A stretch of 64,000 nt of DNA from Palleronia aestuarii (GCF_003253995.1 NZ_QKZL01000001.1:310001-374000); one strand, 5' to 3'; shown: positions 37,868-47,976, numbered from the stretch's first letter. Made by a program: numbers and translations. The notes: generated by a model from the letters alone, not told the origin.

Positions 37868-38358
37868 AACGGAATCTCGTCGTCCATGTCGGACGCCGGC
37901 GGCCCGCCGTAGCCGCCACCCCCGGAGCCGCCGCTGCCGCTGCCGCCCCCGCCATAGCCGCGGTCGTCGTCGGGATAGCCTCCGCCGCCGCCGCCTCCGC
38001 CACCGTCGCGCCCGTCGAGCATCGTGAGCTCGCTGCGATAGGGGCGCAGGACGACCTCGGTGGAATAGCGGTCCTGTCCCGACTGATCCTGCCATTTGCG
38101 GGTTTCAAGCTGGCCCTCGATATAGACCTTCGAGCCCTTGCGCAGGTATTGCTCCGCCACGCGGGCGAGCGGTTCGGAGAAGATCGCGACGGAATGCCAT
38201 TCCGTCCGCTCGCGCCGCTCGCCGGAATTGCGGTCCTTCCAGGTCTCGGACGTGGCGATACGCAGGTTGCAGACCTTGCCGCCGTTCGAGAAGGTCCGCA
38301 CCTCCGGGTCGCGACCGAGATTTCCGATCAGGATGACCTTGTTCACCGATCCTGCCAT
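37864..38358 (-). CDS. ssb: Single-stranded DNA-binding protein
   Basis: 164 aa. The OB-fold is residues 1 to about 112 ([40 protein letters not shown]...[38 protein letters not shown]). A Gly-rich flexible linker follows, and the conserved acidic C-terminal tip MDDEIPF recruits replication and repair partners. The Gly-rich linker comes from GC-rich simple repeats, not a separate element. Divergent from the transglycosylase gene across 171 bp. Confidence 0.97.
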   Translation of the reverse strand: MAGSVNKVILIGNLGRDPEVRTFSNGGKVCNLRIATSETWKDRNSGERRERTEWHSVAIFSEPLARVAEQYLRKGSKVYIEGQLETRKWQDQSGQDRYSTEVVLRPYRSELTMLDGRDGGGGGGGGGYPDDDRGYGGGGSGSGGSGGGGYGGPPASDMDDEIPF

Positions 38359-38529
38359 GCGTCGTTCTCCCGTGATTCCCGTCCGTTCGCCGGACGCTAT
38401 ACACGCTTTGCGGGGTGATTGAACCCAGCCGATCCTGTGCAGGAAATTGCCGCGTGGTCGTTTCCCCGAAGGGTTCTCAGTGGCGATCGATCGGGTATAG
38501 TCGCGGCGCGAAAAGCGGATGGGGGTCGC

Positions 38530-39123
38530 ATGAGATATCTGGGAATCGCGATACTGGCGATGCTGCTTCCGTCCGGCCTCTCGGCCCAGAACGTCAACGT
38601 GTCGAGCAAGAACAGGCAATCGCTCTTCGCCTCGCAGTTGGGGGTGCTCGATAATCGCGCGGCCCAGCAGTACAACGGCTCCGCGCGGCTGCAGCCGAAC
38701 GTGGCGCGGGTGCCGACCCGCGCGCTCGAAGGCGCCGTTCCGCGCTTCACCGGACGCTATGCCGGACCCTATCTCGACATGGCCCGCCAGGCCGCCCGCA
38801 AGCATTCCATCCCCGAAGATCTCTTTCTGCGGCTCGTGCAGCGCGAATCGGGTTGGAACGCGCGGGCGAAATCGCACAAGGGCGCGCTCGGCCTCGCGCA
38901 ATTGATGCCGGAGACGGCGCGGCGGCTGAAGGTGAACCCGCTCGTTCCCGAGGAGAACCTCGACGGCGGTGCGCGCTATCTTCGCCGCCAGTACGAAGCG
39001 TTCGGCGATTGGCGCCTTGCGCTCGCGGCCTACAACGCCGGCCCCGGCGCGGTGCAGAAGCACGGGGGCGTGCCGCCCTACCGCGAGACGATGACCTATG
39101 TGCAGGTCATCCTCGGCGACTAG
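38530..39123 (+). CDS. Lytic transglycosylase (SLT domain)
   Basis: 197 aa with signal peptide [20 protein letters not shown]. The C-terminal Slt domain has catalytic Glu in [34 protein letters not shown], then [45 protein letters not shown]. It cleaves peptidoglycan glycan strands in the periplasm. The size is that of small LT/conjugation-type transglycosylases, but no secretion genes are nearby. The stop overlaps the convergent DUF1206 gene in CTAG. Confidence 0.92.
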   Translation: MRYLGIAILAMLLPSGLSAQNVNVSSKNRQSLFASQLGVLDNRAAQQYNGSARLQPNVARVPTRALEGAVPRFTGRYAGPYLDMARQAARKHSIPEDLFLRLVQRESGWNARAKSHKGALGLAQLMPETARRLKVNPLVPEENLDGGARYLRRQYEAFGDWRLALAAYNAGPGAVQKHGGVPPYRETMTYVQVILGD

Positions 39124-39959
39124 GACGCCTTCTCCTTGAACTTCGCCGCAAGCGTTTCGATGTCGTCCCCGGCGGCCTTCGGGATGTTGCGGTAGCCTGC
39201 GTTCACGGCGCAGAAGAGCGCGAAGCCCAAGAGCCCGACGCAGAGCAGCCCGACGAGGATGCGCCCGTAGGGCTGGTCGTGCAGCCATTCGAAGGCCTTG
39301 CCCATCCCGCCCGCCTCGTCGCCGGAATGCATGATCGCCGCGTAGAGGATGAAGGCGCCGATCACGCCGACGACGAAGCCTTGGGAGGCGACGCCGCCGC
39401 GCAGGGCGGGATCGAAATTGCGTGTGAAGGGATTGCCGACGAGGTTCTCGCGATATTCGCGCTTCCATGCCTTCTTGAGATAGTAGCCGGCCGCCCCAAT
39501 CGTCACGATCCCGACCAGCCCGACGATCCATTGCCCGCCGGGCCAGGACATGACCGTGTCGGCGGCCTTCGAGATCGACGAATCTCCGCCGCCGCCCGAC
39601 GCGGTGAAGACGATGATCAACGCACCGATCCCGATCGCGAAGTGGATGAGGCCGGTCACGACCATTCCGAGTCGCGCCACCGTCCCTTCACCGTCGCTGC
39701 CGTAATCCTCGAGATCGTAGGCGGCGTCGATCACGCGCCAGACGGCATAGCTCAGCATTCCGATAAAGATGACGACGAGGACGGCCTTGCCCCAGGCGGC
39801 CGATTCGAGCGTGGAGAAAGCTGAACTCGTGCCCTGCGCTTCCTGTCCGTGCCAGACGGCCCAGAGCGAGATGCCCGCGACCACGATGTAGACGAGTGCC
39901 CGCCCGGCATACCCCGCGCGCATGATCGGGATCGCCCAGCCAAAATCGTTGTCCGACAT
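39120..39959 (-). CDS. DUF1206 membrane protein
   Basis: 279 aa with three repeats of a two-helix unit: [22 protein letters not shown]...[48 protein letters not shown]...[24 protein letters not shown] and [20 protein letters not shown]...[27 protein letters not shown]. This is the DUF1206 architecture. ATG 39959 is supported by GAGGAG 7 bases upstream. Function unknown; inner membrane. Confidence 0.9.
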   Translation of the reverse strand: MSDNDFGWAIPIMRAGYAGRALVYIVVAGISLWAVWHGQEAQGTSSAFSTLESAAWGKAVLVVIFIGMLSYAVWRVIDAAYDLEDYGSDGEGTVARLGMVVTGLIHFAIGIGALIIVFTASGGGGDSSISKAADTVMSWPGGQWIVGLVGIVTIGAAGYYLKKAWKREYRENLVGNPFTRNFDPALRGGVASQGFVVGVIGAFILYAAIMHSGDEAGGMGKAFEWLHDQPYGRILVGLLCVGLLGFALFCAVNAGYRNIPKAAGDDIETLAAKFKEKAS

Positions 39960-40349
39960 CCGTAAGCTCCTCGCTACCATTCGATCGACGATGCGTTACC
40001 ACCATCCTGACGACAAGCAACTTCGCCCCGGAATTCACAATGCCGGCTCTGCACCACGCGGATTTGAGGCGGCGGTCGCGGTTCCTCCGTTACACCCTGC
40101 ACGGAAATCCTTATACGGACAGGTATGACGCGACGCCTCGTATCTGCACGCTTCTTAGGCCTGCCCCGGATGAGCGATGAGCCACCGGGGTCCGCTTGGG
40201 CCGGCCTGTCGAGACGTCCAGGGCAATGCGTTCCCGTCTCGATCCCGACCTTGCCCCGTCAGCGACCGGTGTCGCGGCGACCGGGCACCCCGATGCCTCG
40301 CGACGCGTCGCACCGCGATGCCGCGCCCGATCCGATCAAAGGAAATTCG
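39960..40349. other. 390-bp intergenic region without a confirmed gene
   Basis: No reading frame here looks protein-like; a 123-codon frame from 40125 is Arg/Pro-rich and typical of chance ORFs in GC-rich DNA. I found no tmRNA, RNase P or SRP signature. It may contain the promoter and 5' leader of the SCO1-type gene. Confidence 0.5.
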
Positions 40350-40496
40350 ATGCCTTTCGAAACCATCACTTGGACCAATTCTACCCGCATGAGTCCACCT
40401 CCGACCGACTGCGTGTCCTTTGACGCCGTCGCTTGCGTATTTTGCAAAACGTATCGGCCGTTCTCCCGTCGCTCGGCCGGGCGTGTCGCGCGATGA
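40350..40496 (+). CDS. Possible cysteine-containing leader peptide of the SCO1 gene (48 aa)
   Basis: ATG 40350 has AAAGGA 6 bases upstream, and the frame ends with TGA 40494-40496 overlapping the SCO1 ATG (ATGATG). The product starts MPFETITWTN and holds three cysteines as DCVSFDAVACVFC (C21, C29, C32). Codon GC3 is lower than in flanking genes and I know no homologue. Cys-containing upstream ORFs control copper genes in some Proteobacteria, so a translation-coupled copper-sensing leader is a reasonable hypothesis, unproven. Confidence 0.35.
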   Translation: MPFETITWTNSTRMSPPPTDCVSFDAVACVFCKTYRPFSRRSAGRVAR

Positions 40497-41098
40497 TGCG
40501 GGGAGCGTCGCCCCTGCGGCTTGTCGCCATCGGTCTGTGGGTACTGGTCCTTCTCGCCCTCGTGGCCATCGTCTGGTTCCGCGTGATCGCCCCGCGCTTC
40601 ACCGAACAGGTGTCCGACACGCTTGGTCAGGGCAAATACGAGCTCGTGACGACGGAGGGTGCGCCGTTCACCGCCGACACGCTCGCGGAGGGACCGGCAG
40701 CGGTGTTCTTCGGATTCACGCATTGCCCGGATGTCTGTCCGACGACGCTCGGTGACATCGCGACGTGGAAGGAGGCGCTCGGAGCCGAGGGTGACGATCT
40801 GAATGTCTATTTCGTCACCGTCGATCCGGAGCGCGACACGGCCGATGTCCTCGGGGATTATGTCTCCTGGTCGCCCGGCGTCATCGGCGTGACCGGATCG
40901 CCCGAGGAGATCGAGGCAGCGACCCGCGCTTTCCGCATCTATGCCCAGAAGGTCCCGCTCGATGACGGGGGCTACACGATGGATCATTCCGCGCTCGTCC
41001 TTCTCTTCGACGAGGACGGACATTTCTTCGAGCCGATCGGCTACCAAGAAGGCGACGAGCGCGCGCTCGCGAAACTCCGGCGCCTCCTCGCAAGCTAG
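40493..41098 (+). CDS. SCO1/SenC/PrrC-family copper chaperone
   Basis: 201 aa from ATG 40493 (ATG 40496 is equally possible). A single N-terminal membrane anchor ([22 protein letters not shown]) is followed by a periplasmic thioredoxin-like domain. The copper site is complete: C78 and C82 in [17 protein letters not shown] and H164 in [12 protein letters not shown] proteins load CuA of cytochrome c oxidase. The stop overlaps miaA in CTAG. Confidence 0.93.
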   Translation: MMRGASPLRLVAIGLWVLVLLALVAIVWFRVIAPRFTEQVSDTLGQGKYELVTTEGAPFTADTLAEGPAAVFFGFTHCPDVCPTTLGDIATWKEALGAEGDDLNVYFVTVDPERDTADVLGDYVSWSPGVIGVTGSPEEIEAATRAFRIYAQKVPLDDGGYTMDHSALVLLFDEDGHFFEPIGYQEGDERALAKLRRLLAS

Positions 41099-41982
41099 AA
41101 CGGGGCGACTGTCTCGGGCGTGATCCACGCCCAGTCCCGCATCCGACCGCGAAACCAGGTGCGCTGTCGCTTCGCATAGCGGCGGGTGGCGACGATGGCC
41201 CGGTCGCGGGCCGTCTCGAGATCGATTTCCCCCCGCAGATACGCGGCGAGTTCGGACGCACCGATGGCCCGGTCGCCAGGTCGCCCCGGATCGTAATCGT
41301 CGAGGTTCGCCGCGACCTCGTCCAAGGCACCTTCCGCGAGCATCCTGTCGAACCGCGCGGCAAGGCGGGGTGTCAGGACGTCGGGCGGCGCGGACAGCAC
41401 GAGGCGGAGGGCGTCGCCCCGTGGCAGGAGGGCCTCGGTCGGATCGTCCTGCCATGCGGCGAGCCCGCGTCCGGTTGCCTGGACCACCTCCCAGGCGCGC
41501 TGCACCCGCGCCCGGTTCCGGATGTCGATCCGCGCCCGCGTCGCCGCATCGAGCCCCGCGGTCAGCCGCTCGAGCGACAGCGCATCGGCTTCGAGACGGA
41601 TCTCGGCAGGTACGGCCGGAATCTTGGCCAGACCCTCCGTCAGCGCGGTGAGGTAGAGCCCGGTTCCGCCGACGATGATCGGCCGGGCACCAGCGAGAAG
41701 CGGCGCGCATTCCTCGAGCCAGCGGCCGACGGAATAGGATTCGTGTCGCGAAACATGCCCATAGAGCGCATGTTCTACGCGCGCGGTCTCTACGGGGGAG
41801 GGGCGTGCGGTCAGGATGCGCCATTCCGCGTAGACCTGCAGGGCGTCGGCATTAATGATTATGCCGCCATGCGCCTCCGCGAGGGCCAGGGCGAGCGCCG
41901 ATTTGCCGCTACCCGTGGGTCCTGCGATGACGATCGCCCGACGCGTGTCTCGCGCCGCATCTTTCACCTCCGCGATCCGCAT
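41095..41982 (-). CDS. miaA: tRNA dimethylallyltransferase
   Basis: 295 aa. [67 protein letters not shown]-type (here [20 protein letters not shown]) and [13 protein letters not shown] are hallmarks. It adds a dimethylallyl group to A37 of tRNAs reading UNN codons. ATG 41982 gives a normal N terminus; the frame upstream is not conserved. Divergent from pyrH by 76 bp. Confidence 0.95.
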   Translation of the reverse strand: MRIAEVKDAARDTRRAIVIAGPTGSGKSALALALAEAHGGIIINADALQVYAEWRILTARPSPVETARVEHALYGHVSRHESYSVGRWLEECAPLLAGARPIIVGGTGLYLTALTEGLAKIPAVPAEIRLEADALSLERLTAGLDAATRARIDIRNRARVQRAWEVVQATGRGLAAWQDDPTEALLPRGDALRLVLSAPPDVLTPRLAARFDRMLAEGALDEVAANLDDYDPGRPGDRAIGASELAAYLRGEIDLETARDRAIVATRRYAKRQRTWFRGRMRDWAWITPETVAPF

Positions 41983-42058
41983 TTCGCCATCCGTGAATGT
42001 TGTGCCGCTCCCGCTTTTGCGACATCTACGCCGCGAGCGCAAAATCCCGGAGGACGGC

Positions 42059-42790
42059 ATGGATCGAACTGGTGAGAAGCGGCGATACGACCGCGTGCTT
42101 CTGAAGATCTCCGGCGAGGCCTTGATGGGCGATCAGGGCTACGGCCTCAATCCGCCGACGGTGCAAAGGATCGCGGCCGAGGTGAAATCGGTCCACGATC
42201 TCGGCGTCGAGATCTGCATGGTGATCGGCGGCGGCAACATCTTCCGCGGATTGCAGGGCTCGGCGCAGGGGATGGAGCGGACCACCGCCGATTACATGGG
42301 GATGCTCGCTACCGTGATGAACGCGCTCGCCATGCAATCCTCGCTCGAGGAGCTCGGCATCCATACCCGCGTGATCTCGGCGATCCCGATGGATCAGGTC
42401 TGCGAGCCCTATATCCGCCGCCGTGCGGTGCGCCACCTCGAGAAGAAGCGGGTCTGCATCTTCGCCGCGGGAACCGGCAATCCCTACTTCACCACCGATA
42501 CTGCCGCGACGCTTCGCGCCAACGAGATGTCGTGCCAGGCGATCTTCAAGGGCACCAAGGTCGACGGCGTCTACGATCGCGATCCGAAGATCGATCCCGA
42601 AGCCCGGCGCTACGCGGAGGTGAGCTACGACGAAGTCCTGCAGAAGCATCTCGGCGTGATGGACGCGTCGGCGATCGCGCTTGCCCGCGACAACGATCTG
42701 CCGATCATCGTGTTCTCCCTCGACGAGCCGGGTGGGTTCCGGGGCATCCTCGCGGGGGAGGGGACGTTCACCATCGTCCGGGACGCCTAG
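42059..42790 (+). CDS. pyrH: UMP kinase
   Basis: 243 aa amino acid kinase-fold enzyme converting UMP to [56 protein letters not shown] and [19 protein letters not shown] are conserved. GGAGG lies 6 bases before ATG 42059. First gene of the pyrH-frr-uppS-cdsA-dxr-rseP series. Confidence 0.97.
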   Translation: MDRTGEKRRYDRVLLKISGEALMGDQGYGLNPPTVQRIAAEVKSVHDLGVEICMVIGGGNIFRGLQGSAQGMERTTADYMGMLATVMNALAMQSSLEELGIHTRVISAIPMDQVCEPYIRRRAVRHLEKKRVCIFAAGTGNPYFTTDTAATLRANEMSCQAIFKGTKVDGVYDRDPKIDPEARRYAEVSYDEVLQKHLGVMDASAIALARDNDLPIIVFSLDEPGGFRGILAGEGTFTIVRDA

Positions 42791-42935
42791 GTCACGACCT
42801 TTCGCGCAGGCAAGAACGATTTCTTGGTATTTTGGGTTCACTTGCACATCTGCAAAACGCAAGTCCGCGGCACGCCGCTGGAAATAGCCGCAGGCGACCG
42901 CTATAGGGGCCTTGAGTTACAGAACGGACGGGACG

Positions 42936-43499
42936 ATGGCAGAAGACATCGAGATCGATACTGACGACCTGCAAAGACGGATGGACGGGGCGATGACGTC
43001 CCTGCGGCAGGAATTCGCCTCGCTCAGGACGGGACGTGCCTCGGCATCGATGGTCGAGCCGATCGTGGTGGATGCCTATGGCGCGCCCACCCCGATCAAC
43101 CAGGTGGGCACGGTCAACGTGCCGGAGCCGCGTATGGTGACGATCACGATCTGGGACAAGTCGCTCGTCGGCAAGGCGGAGCGTGCGATCCGGGAATCCG
43201 GGATCGGCATCAATCCGGTGATCGACGGCATGACGATCCGCCTGCCGATCCCCGAGCTCAACGAAGAGCGTCGGCGCGATCTCGCCAAGGTCGCGGGGGG
43301 GTATGCCGAGAATGCGCGCGTGGCCATCCGCAACATCCGCCGTGACGGCATGGACCAGTTGAAGAAGGCCAAGGGGTCGGGCATGCCGGAGGACGATCAG
43401 AAGATCTGGCAATCCGAGATCCAGGAGATGACGGACGCCGCGATCAAGCGCATCGACGATGCGCTGGAGACGAAGCAGGAAGAGATCATGCAGGTCTGA
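42936..43499 (+). CDS. frr: Ribosome recycling factor
   Basis: 187 aa, full length. Conserved [38 protein letters not shown] and the C-terminal three-helix bundle segments ([26 protein letters not shown]). It splits post-termination ribosomes with EF-G. ATG 42936 matches the family start. A 145-bp gap follows pyrH, the longest in this cluster before rseP, so a separate promoter is possible. Confidence 0.97.
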   Translation: MAEDIEIDTDDLQRRMDGAMTSLRQEFASLRTGRASASMVEPIVVDAYGAPTPINQVGTVNVPEPRMVTITIWDKSLVGKAERAIRESGIGINPVIDGMTIRLPIPELNEERRRDLAKVAGGYAENARVAIRNIRRDGMDQLKKAKGSGMPEDDQKIWQSEIQEMTDAAIKRIDDALETKQEEIMQV

Positions 43500-43564
43500 C
43501 GCATTCGCGTCCTGACCGATGGCCCCGTTCGCGCGGGGCGCGCGCGACGATAGGAGGGCCGTGG

Positions 43565-44290
43565 ATGGCCAGAGACGAGCAGATGGGCGCTGTCCCCCGC
43601 CATGTCGCCTGCATCATGGACGGCAATGGCCGCTGGGCCACGCAGCGCGGCAAGCCGCGACTCTTCGGCCACCATGCCGGCGCGCGGCGGGTGAAGGAGA
43701 TTGTGCGGGCCTGCCCGAATTTCGGGGTGAAGTACCTGACAATATTCGCGTTCTCCACGGAGAACTGGAAACGGACACAGACCGAGGTGGCGGGGCTCAT
43801 GAAGCTCTTCCGCCGCTACATCCAGCGCGAGGCGCGCGACCTGCTCGCGGAGGGCGTGCGGGTCCGCTTCATCGGCGACCGCGTCCGGCTCGACCCGAAA
43901 CTCGTACGGATGATGGACGAGCTCGAACTCCTGACCTCGCAGAACGATCTGGTCCATCTCACCGTCGCGCTCAATTACGGCGGCCGTGACGAGCTCGGTC
44001 GGGCGACGAAGCGGCTGGCGAACGAGGTTCAGGCCGGGCGGCTCGATCCGGCTGATGTGGACGAGACAACGCTCGCGCGGTTCCTCGACACCCATGTCCT
44101 GCCCGATCCCGACCTGGTCATCCGCACGTCGGGGGAGGCACGGATCTCGAATTTCCTCCTCTGGCAATCGGCCTATGCGGAATACGAGTTCATCGACACG
44201 CTCTGGCCCGATTTCACCTCCGAAATCTTCGGGGACATTCTCGCATCCTACGCACAGAGGGACCGTCGCTTCGGAGCCGTCCTTGCCTGA
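43565..44290 (+). CDS. uppS: Undecaprenyl diphosphate synthase
   Basis: 241 aa cis-prenyltransferase making the C55 carrier for peptidoglycan. The catalytic Asp is D19 in HVACIMDGNGRWATQRG; GHHAGARRVKEIV, LTIFAFSTENWKR, RTSGEARISNFLLWQSAYAEY and WPDF are conserved. The 3' end overlaps the TTG start of cdsA. Confidence 0.97.
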   Translation: MARDEQMGAVPRHVACIMDGNGRWATQRGKPRLFGHHAGARRVKEIVRACPNFGVKYLTIFAFSTENWKRTQTEVAGLMKLFRRYIQREARDLLAEGVRVRFIGDRVRLDPKLVRMMDELELLTSQNDLVHLTVALNYGGRDELGRATKRLANEVQAGRLDPADVDETTLARFLDTHVLPDPDLVIRTSGEARISNFLLWQSAYAEYEFIDTLWPDFTSEIFGDILASYAQRDRRFGAVLA

Positions 44291-45089
44291 AAAGGCCGCC
44301 TCGCGCCGCTCCCGCTGGGCCGATCTCGGCCCGAGGCTCGGTGTCGGAGCCGTCATCGCCATCGTGGGTCTTTTCGTCGTCTGGATCGGCGGCGTGATCT
44401 TTGCATTGATGATGGTCGGCATCTGCTCCGTCATGGTCTGGGAACTCGTTCGGATGCTCGACCCCAAGGCGCCGGCCGTGGCCCTCGCCGCCACGGCGGG
44501 GGCGGCACTCGCGATCCTGCTGGCGCTTCCGTCGGGCTACGGCCTGCCGCTTCTTATCGCGCCGATCTTCATCGGCATCAGCCAGCTGACGCAGCGCCGG
44601 ACGGTCTATTCGCTTTTCACCCTGATGATCCTGCTTGCCGGGTTTGGGATGTTCTTCCTCCGTGCGCAGTTCGGCTGGCCATGGCTCATGTGGCTCGCGC
44701 TCGTCGTGATCGCGTCCGATGTGTGTGGGTACTTCGTGGGGCGCTTCGTCGGCGGGCCGAAGATGTGGCCTCGGGTCAGTCCGAAGAAGACTTGGTCGGG
44801 GACCATCGCAGGCTGGATCGGCGCCGTGATCGTGGCGCTTCTGTTCATCTGGACGACGCCCGCCTCCGGGCAGCTCGTGGGCATTTCGGTGGCGCTTGCG
44901 ATGGCCGCTCAGCTCGGCGACATCGCGGAATCCGCCGTCAAGCGACGCGCCGGTGTCAAGGACAGCTCCTCGCTTCTGCCGGGCCATGGCGGGCTTTTCG
45001 ACCGGTTCGACGGGATGCTCGGCGCATCCGTGTTCTTCCTGCTGATCGAACCTGTCGTGTCCTTTCCGTCCTACGCCCTGCCCAATTGA
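44283..45089 (+). CDS. cdsA: Phosphatidate cytidylyltransferase
   Basis: 268 aa from TTG 44283 (GGAG 6 bases upstream; no ATG precedes the first helix). Seven to eight helices; the conserved C-terminal signature is KRRAGVKDSSSLLPGHGGLFDRFDGMLGAS, preceded by VASDVCGYFVGR-like ALVVIASDVCGYFVGRFVGG and SPKKTWSG. It makes CDP-diacylglycerol. It overlaps both uppS (8 bp) and dxr (TGATG). Confidence 0.95.
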   Translation: MPEKAASRRSRWADLGPRLGVGAVIAIVGLFVVWIGGVIFALMMVGICSVMVWELVRMLDPKAPAVALAATAGAALAILLALPSGYGLPLLIAPIFIGISQLTQRRTVYSLFTLMILLAGFGMFFLRAQFGWPWLMWLALVVIASDVCGYFVGRFVGGPKMWPRVSPKKTWSGTIAGWIGAVIVALLFIWTTPASGQLVGISVALAMAAQLGDIAESAVKRRAGVKDSSSLLPGHGGLFDRFDGMLGASVFFLLIEPVVSFPSYALPN

Positions 45090-46264
45090 TGCGGCGCGTC
45101 ACGGTCTTCGGCGCCACCGGCTCGATCGGCGGTAACACGCTCGACCTGATCGCCCGTGCGCCGGACGAGTACCACGTCGTGGCGCTCACGGGCGGGCGGA
45201 ATATCGATCGCCTGGCCGCTCTGGCCCGCGCGCATCGTGCGGAACTCGCCGTTACGGGTCATCCGGAACTTCTGGACGATCTGCGCGGGGCGCTCGCGGG
45301 CAGCGGCGTGGAGGCGGCCGCGGGGGAGGCCGCGCTTCTCGACGCGGCGGCGCGCCCGGCGGACTGGACCATGTCGGCCATCGTGGGCATTGCGGGGCTC
45401 GCGCCCGGTCTGAAGGCGCTCGAGCAGGGCGGGACGCTGGCGCTCGCCAACAAGGAGTCGCTCGTCGCGGCGGGACCCTTGCTGCTCGAGACCGCGAGGC
45501 GTCACGGCGCGACGATCCTGCCCGTCGACAGCGAGCATTCCGCGGTCTTCCAGGCACTCGTGGGGGAGGACATCGAGGCCGTCGAGCGGGTGATCATCAC
45601 GGCGTCCGGGGGCGCTTTCCGCGACCTCGACGCGCGCGATCTCGCCCGCGTCACGCCGGAGCAGGCGTCGTCTCATCCGAATTGGGACATGGGTCAGCGG
45701 ATCACGATCGATTCCGCGAGCCTCTTCAACAAGGCGCTGGAACTGATCGAGACGCATGAGTTCTTCGGGATCGCCCCGGAGAGGATCGAGGCGATCGTGC
45801 ATCCCGAATCCCTCATCCACGCGCTCGTCGGCTTCAACGACGGCGCCCTGATGGCGCATCTCGGGCCCCCCGACATGCGCCACGCGATCGGCTATGCGCT
45901 GCACTGGCCCGAGCGCCGGCACCTCCCCGTCGAGCGGCTCGACTTCGCGGCGATCGGTGCGATGACCTTCCGTGCGCCGGACGAGGCGAAGTATCCCGCA
46001 TTGAGGATCGCGCGCGAGGTGATGAAGGCGGGGGGGCATGCGGGCGCCGTGATGAACGGCGCCAAGGAACGCGCACTCGACGCCTTCATAGCGAGGGAAT
46101 GCAGCTTCCTCGAAATGGCCGAACTGGTGGACAGAACCCTCGACAAGTTGACCGCCGAAAGCCTTGGAAAGGACACGATGACGCTAGATAGCGTGCAGCA
46201 CGCGGACAGGCGTGCCCGGCAGGTCGTCGAGGACGCGCTCGATCTTACGGCATCTGCCGGCTGA
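45089..46264 (+). CDS. dxr: 1-deoxy-D-xylulose-5-phosphate reductoisomerase
   Basis: 391 aa, MEP isoprenoid pathway. VTVFGATGSIGGNTLDLI is the NADPH site, and ALANKESLVAAGPLLL, PVDSEHSAVFQAL, TASGGAFRD, HPNWDMGQRITIDSASLFNKALELIE and VHPESLIHALV carry the metal and substrate ligands. It provides isoprenoid precursors for the adjacent uppS reaction. ATG 45089 overlaps the cdsA stop. Confidence 0.97.
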   Translation: MRRVTVFGATGSIGGNTLDLIARAPDEYHVVALTGGRNIDRLAALARAHRAELAVTGHPELLDDLRGALAGSGVEAAAGEAALLDAAARPADWTMSAIVGIAGLAPGLKALEQGGTLALANKESLVAAGPLLLETARRHGATILPVDSEHSAVFQALVGEDIEAVERVIITASGGAFRDLDARDLARVTPEQASSHPNWDMGQRITIDSASLFNKALELIETHEFFGIAPERIEAIVHPESLIHALVGFNDGALMAHLGPPDMRHAIGYALHWPERRHLPVERLDFAAIGAMTFRAPDEAKYPALRIAREVMKAGGHAGAVMNGAKERALDAFIARECSFLEMAELVDRTLDKLTAESLGKDTMTLDSVQHADRRARQVVEDALDLTASAG

Positions 46265-46277
46265 CGGAGACTATTAT

Positions 46278-47633
46278 ATGGACCTCATCGGGCTGATCCC
46301 GTCTTTCGGGTCGGTACTTTACACCGTGGCGGCTTTCGTCGTGGCGTTGAGCGTGATCGTGGCGATCCACGAATACGGTCACTACATCGTCGGACGGTGG
46401 TCGGGGATCCATGCTGAAGTTTTCTCGATCGGATTCGGCCCGGTTCTCTTCTCCCGCCGCGACAAGCGTGGGACGCTCTGGCAGGTCGCGGCGCTGCCGC
46501 TCGGGGGGTACGTCAAGTTTCTGGGTGATGCCGATGCGTCCTCCGTCGGTCGAAGCGACACGGCCGCGCTCGATGCCGCTGCGGCGAGGCGGACCATGCA
46601 CGGCGCACCGCTCTGGGCGCGCGCCGCGACGGTCGCGGCCGGCCCGATCTTCAATTTCATCCTGTCTATCCTCGTCTTTGCGGCCGTCCTGCTTTGGCGC
46701 GGGGTGGCGAGCGATCCCCTCACCGTCGATAGCGTCGCGCCGCTTCCGGGTATCTCGCAGGAGGTGCAGCAGGGCGACGAGGTGGTGGCGATCGCCGGGC
46801 GCGAGACGCCCGATCTCGCCGGGATCGACGCCTTCATCCAAGAGCTCCCGATGGAGCCCGAACTCGATTACGACGTTCTCCGCGACGGCGACACGCTGAC
46901 CGTCCTCGGTCCCTATCCCTATCCGCCGCTCGTGGGATCGGTTACCCCGCAATCCGCCGCGATGGCGGCCGGACTTCGAAGCGGCGACGTCATCACCGCG
47001 ATCAACGGATCGGAGATTTTCGCCTTCGATCAACTGCGCGACATCGTAGGGGAATCCGACGGGGCGCCCCTGGACCTCACCGTGTGGCGGCCGTCCGGCG
47101 ATGACAATCTCGAGGGCGCGACGCGCGAGGTGACGCTGGCCCCGAAGCGGATGGACCTTCCCCTGTCGGAAGGTGGGTTCGAGACGCGCTGGCTCATCGG
47201 CATTACCGGAGGGCTCTACTTCACGCCCCAGACGACCTCGCCGGGACCGTTCACCGCCTTGGGCTACGGGGTGGACCAGACGCTCTTCATCATCCGCTCC
47301 TCGTTGTCCGGGCTCTACAACATGGCCGTCGGCGCGATCTCGAGCTGCAACCTCTCGGGACCGATCGGCATCGCACAGACGAGCGGCGCGGCGGCGAGCC
47401 AGGGATTGGCGAGCTTCGTCTGGTTCGTCGCGGTCCTCTCGACTGCGGTGGGGCTTCTGAACCTCTTTCCGATCCCCGTCCTCGATGGCGGCCATCTCGT
47501 CTTCCACGGCTACGAGGCTATCACCGGTAAGCCGCCGGGGGAGCGCGCGCTCAACGTGCTGATGGCGGTGGGCCTTGCGCTCTTGGGAACGCTCATGGTC
47601 TTCGCGATCGGCAACGATCTGTTCTGTCCGTAA
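46278..47633 (+). CDS. rseP: RIP metalloprotease RseP
   Basis: 451 aa site-2 protease. HEYGH at residues 31-35 (VIVAIHEYGHYIVGR) and the C-terminal NLFPIPVLDGGHLVF give the Zn ligands in the membrane. Two PDZ-type regions lie between (about 130-300), the second with SAAMAAGLRSGDVITAINGSEI. It releases envelope-stress sigma factors by cleaving anti-sigma proteins. Positioned before bamA as usual. Confidence 0.96.
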   Translation: MDLIGLIPSFGSVLYTVAAFVVALSVIVAIHEYGHYIVGRWSGIHAEVFSIGFGPVLFSRRDKRGTLWQVAALPLGGYVKFLGDADASSVGRSDTAALDAAAARRTMHGAPLWARAATVAAGPIFNFILSILVFAAVLLWRGVASDPLTVDSVAPLPGISQEVQQGDEVVAIAGRETPDLAGIDAFIQELPMEPELDYDVLRDGDTLTVLGPYPYPPLVGSVTPQSAAMAAGLRSGDVITAINGSEIFAFDQLRDIVGESDGAPLDLTVWRPSGDDNLEGATREVTLAPKRMDLPLSEGGFETRWLIGITGGLYFTPQTTSPGPFTALGYGVDQTLFIIRSSLSGLYNMAVGAISSCNLSGPIGIAQTSGAAASQGLASFVWFVAVLSTAVGLLNLFPIPVLDGGHLVFHGYEAITGKPPGERALNVLMAVGLALLGTLMVFAIGNDLFCP

Positions 47634-47741
47634 CGGATCGGCGCGACGGGCGGGTCGCATCTCGGTCGCGCGCGCGCCACATTTACGTCAGCAAGTCATG
47701 CAATACCGCAGTCCTGACGCGGTTGGCGGAAGGAGGTCGTG

Positions 47742-47867
47742 ATGGATACGATCGATGGAGACATCAGAGGATTGACGCTTGTCTGCCGGCTTTGGGCCGG
47801 GCGTCTCGTCTGTCCCGGCGCAGTCGCGCTCTGCCTCGCGATGCTAACCTATCTGGGCACGCCCTGA
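47742..47867 (+). CDS. Small hydrophobic protein (41 aa) with strong Shine-Dalgarno
   Basis: AAGGAGGT lies 4 bases before ATG 47742, the best ribosome site seen in the window. The product starts MDTIDGDIRGLTLVCRLWAG and continues into a hydrophobic stretch with two more cysteines, LVCPGAVALCLAMLTYLGTP, able to span a membrane. It fills the otherwise empty 343 bp between rseP and bamA. I recognise no family; translation is likely, function unknown. Confidence 0.5.
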   Translation: MDTIDGDIRGLTLVCRLWAGRLVCPGAVALCLAMLTYLGTP

Positions 47868-47930
47868 CGTCATCATGTGACCGCCGGGATCCAGTTTGTC
47901 TGCGACCGCTTGGCGTGCATTGATCGCGTT

Positions 47931-47959
47931 TTGACATGCCCCGACAATCCCGATACTGC
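47931..47959 (+). promoter_or_regulatory. Candidate sigma-70 promoter for bamA
   Basis: TTGACA (47931-47936), 17-bp spacer, TACTGC (47954-47959). Good -35, weak -10. It would start transcription just before bamA. Confidence 0.45.
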
Positions 47960-47976
47960 CCGATCAAGGGGCAGAC

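Noticed and set aside
37900-38030. Tandem Gly-codon repeats, possible repeat element
   Set aside because: They are the flexible Gly-rich linker of SSB.
39990-40130. Resemblance of AACTTCGCCCCGG to a tmRNA tag region
   Set aside because: No reading of an AND-type tag with a stop, no tRNA-like domain or conserved tmRNA ends found nearby.
40125-40496. 123-codon ORF before the SCO1 gene
   Set aside because: Arg/Pro-rich composition typical of chance frames in GC-rich DNA and weak ribosome site; only its last 48 codons have a good start and are reported as a candidate.
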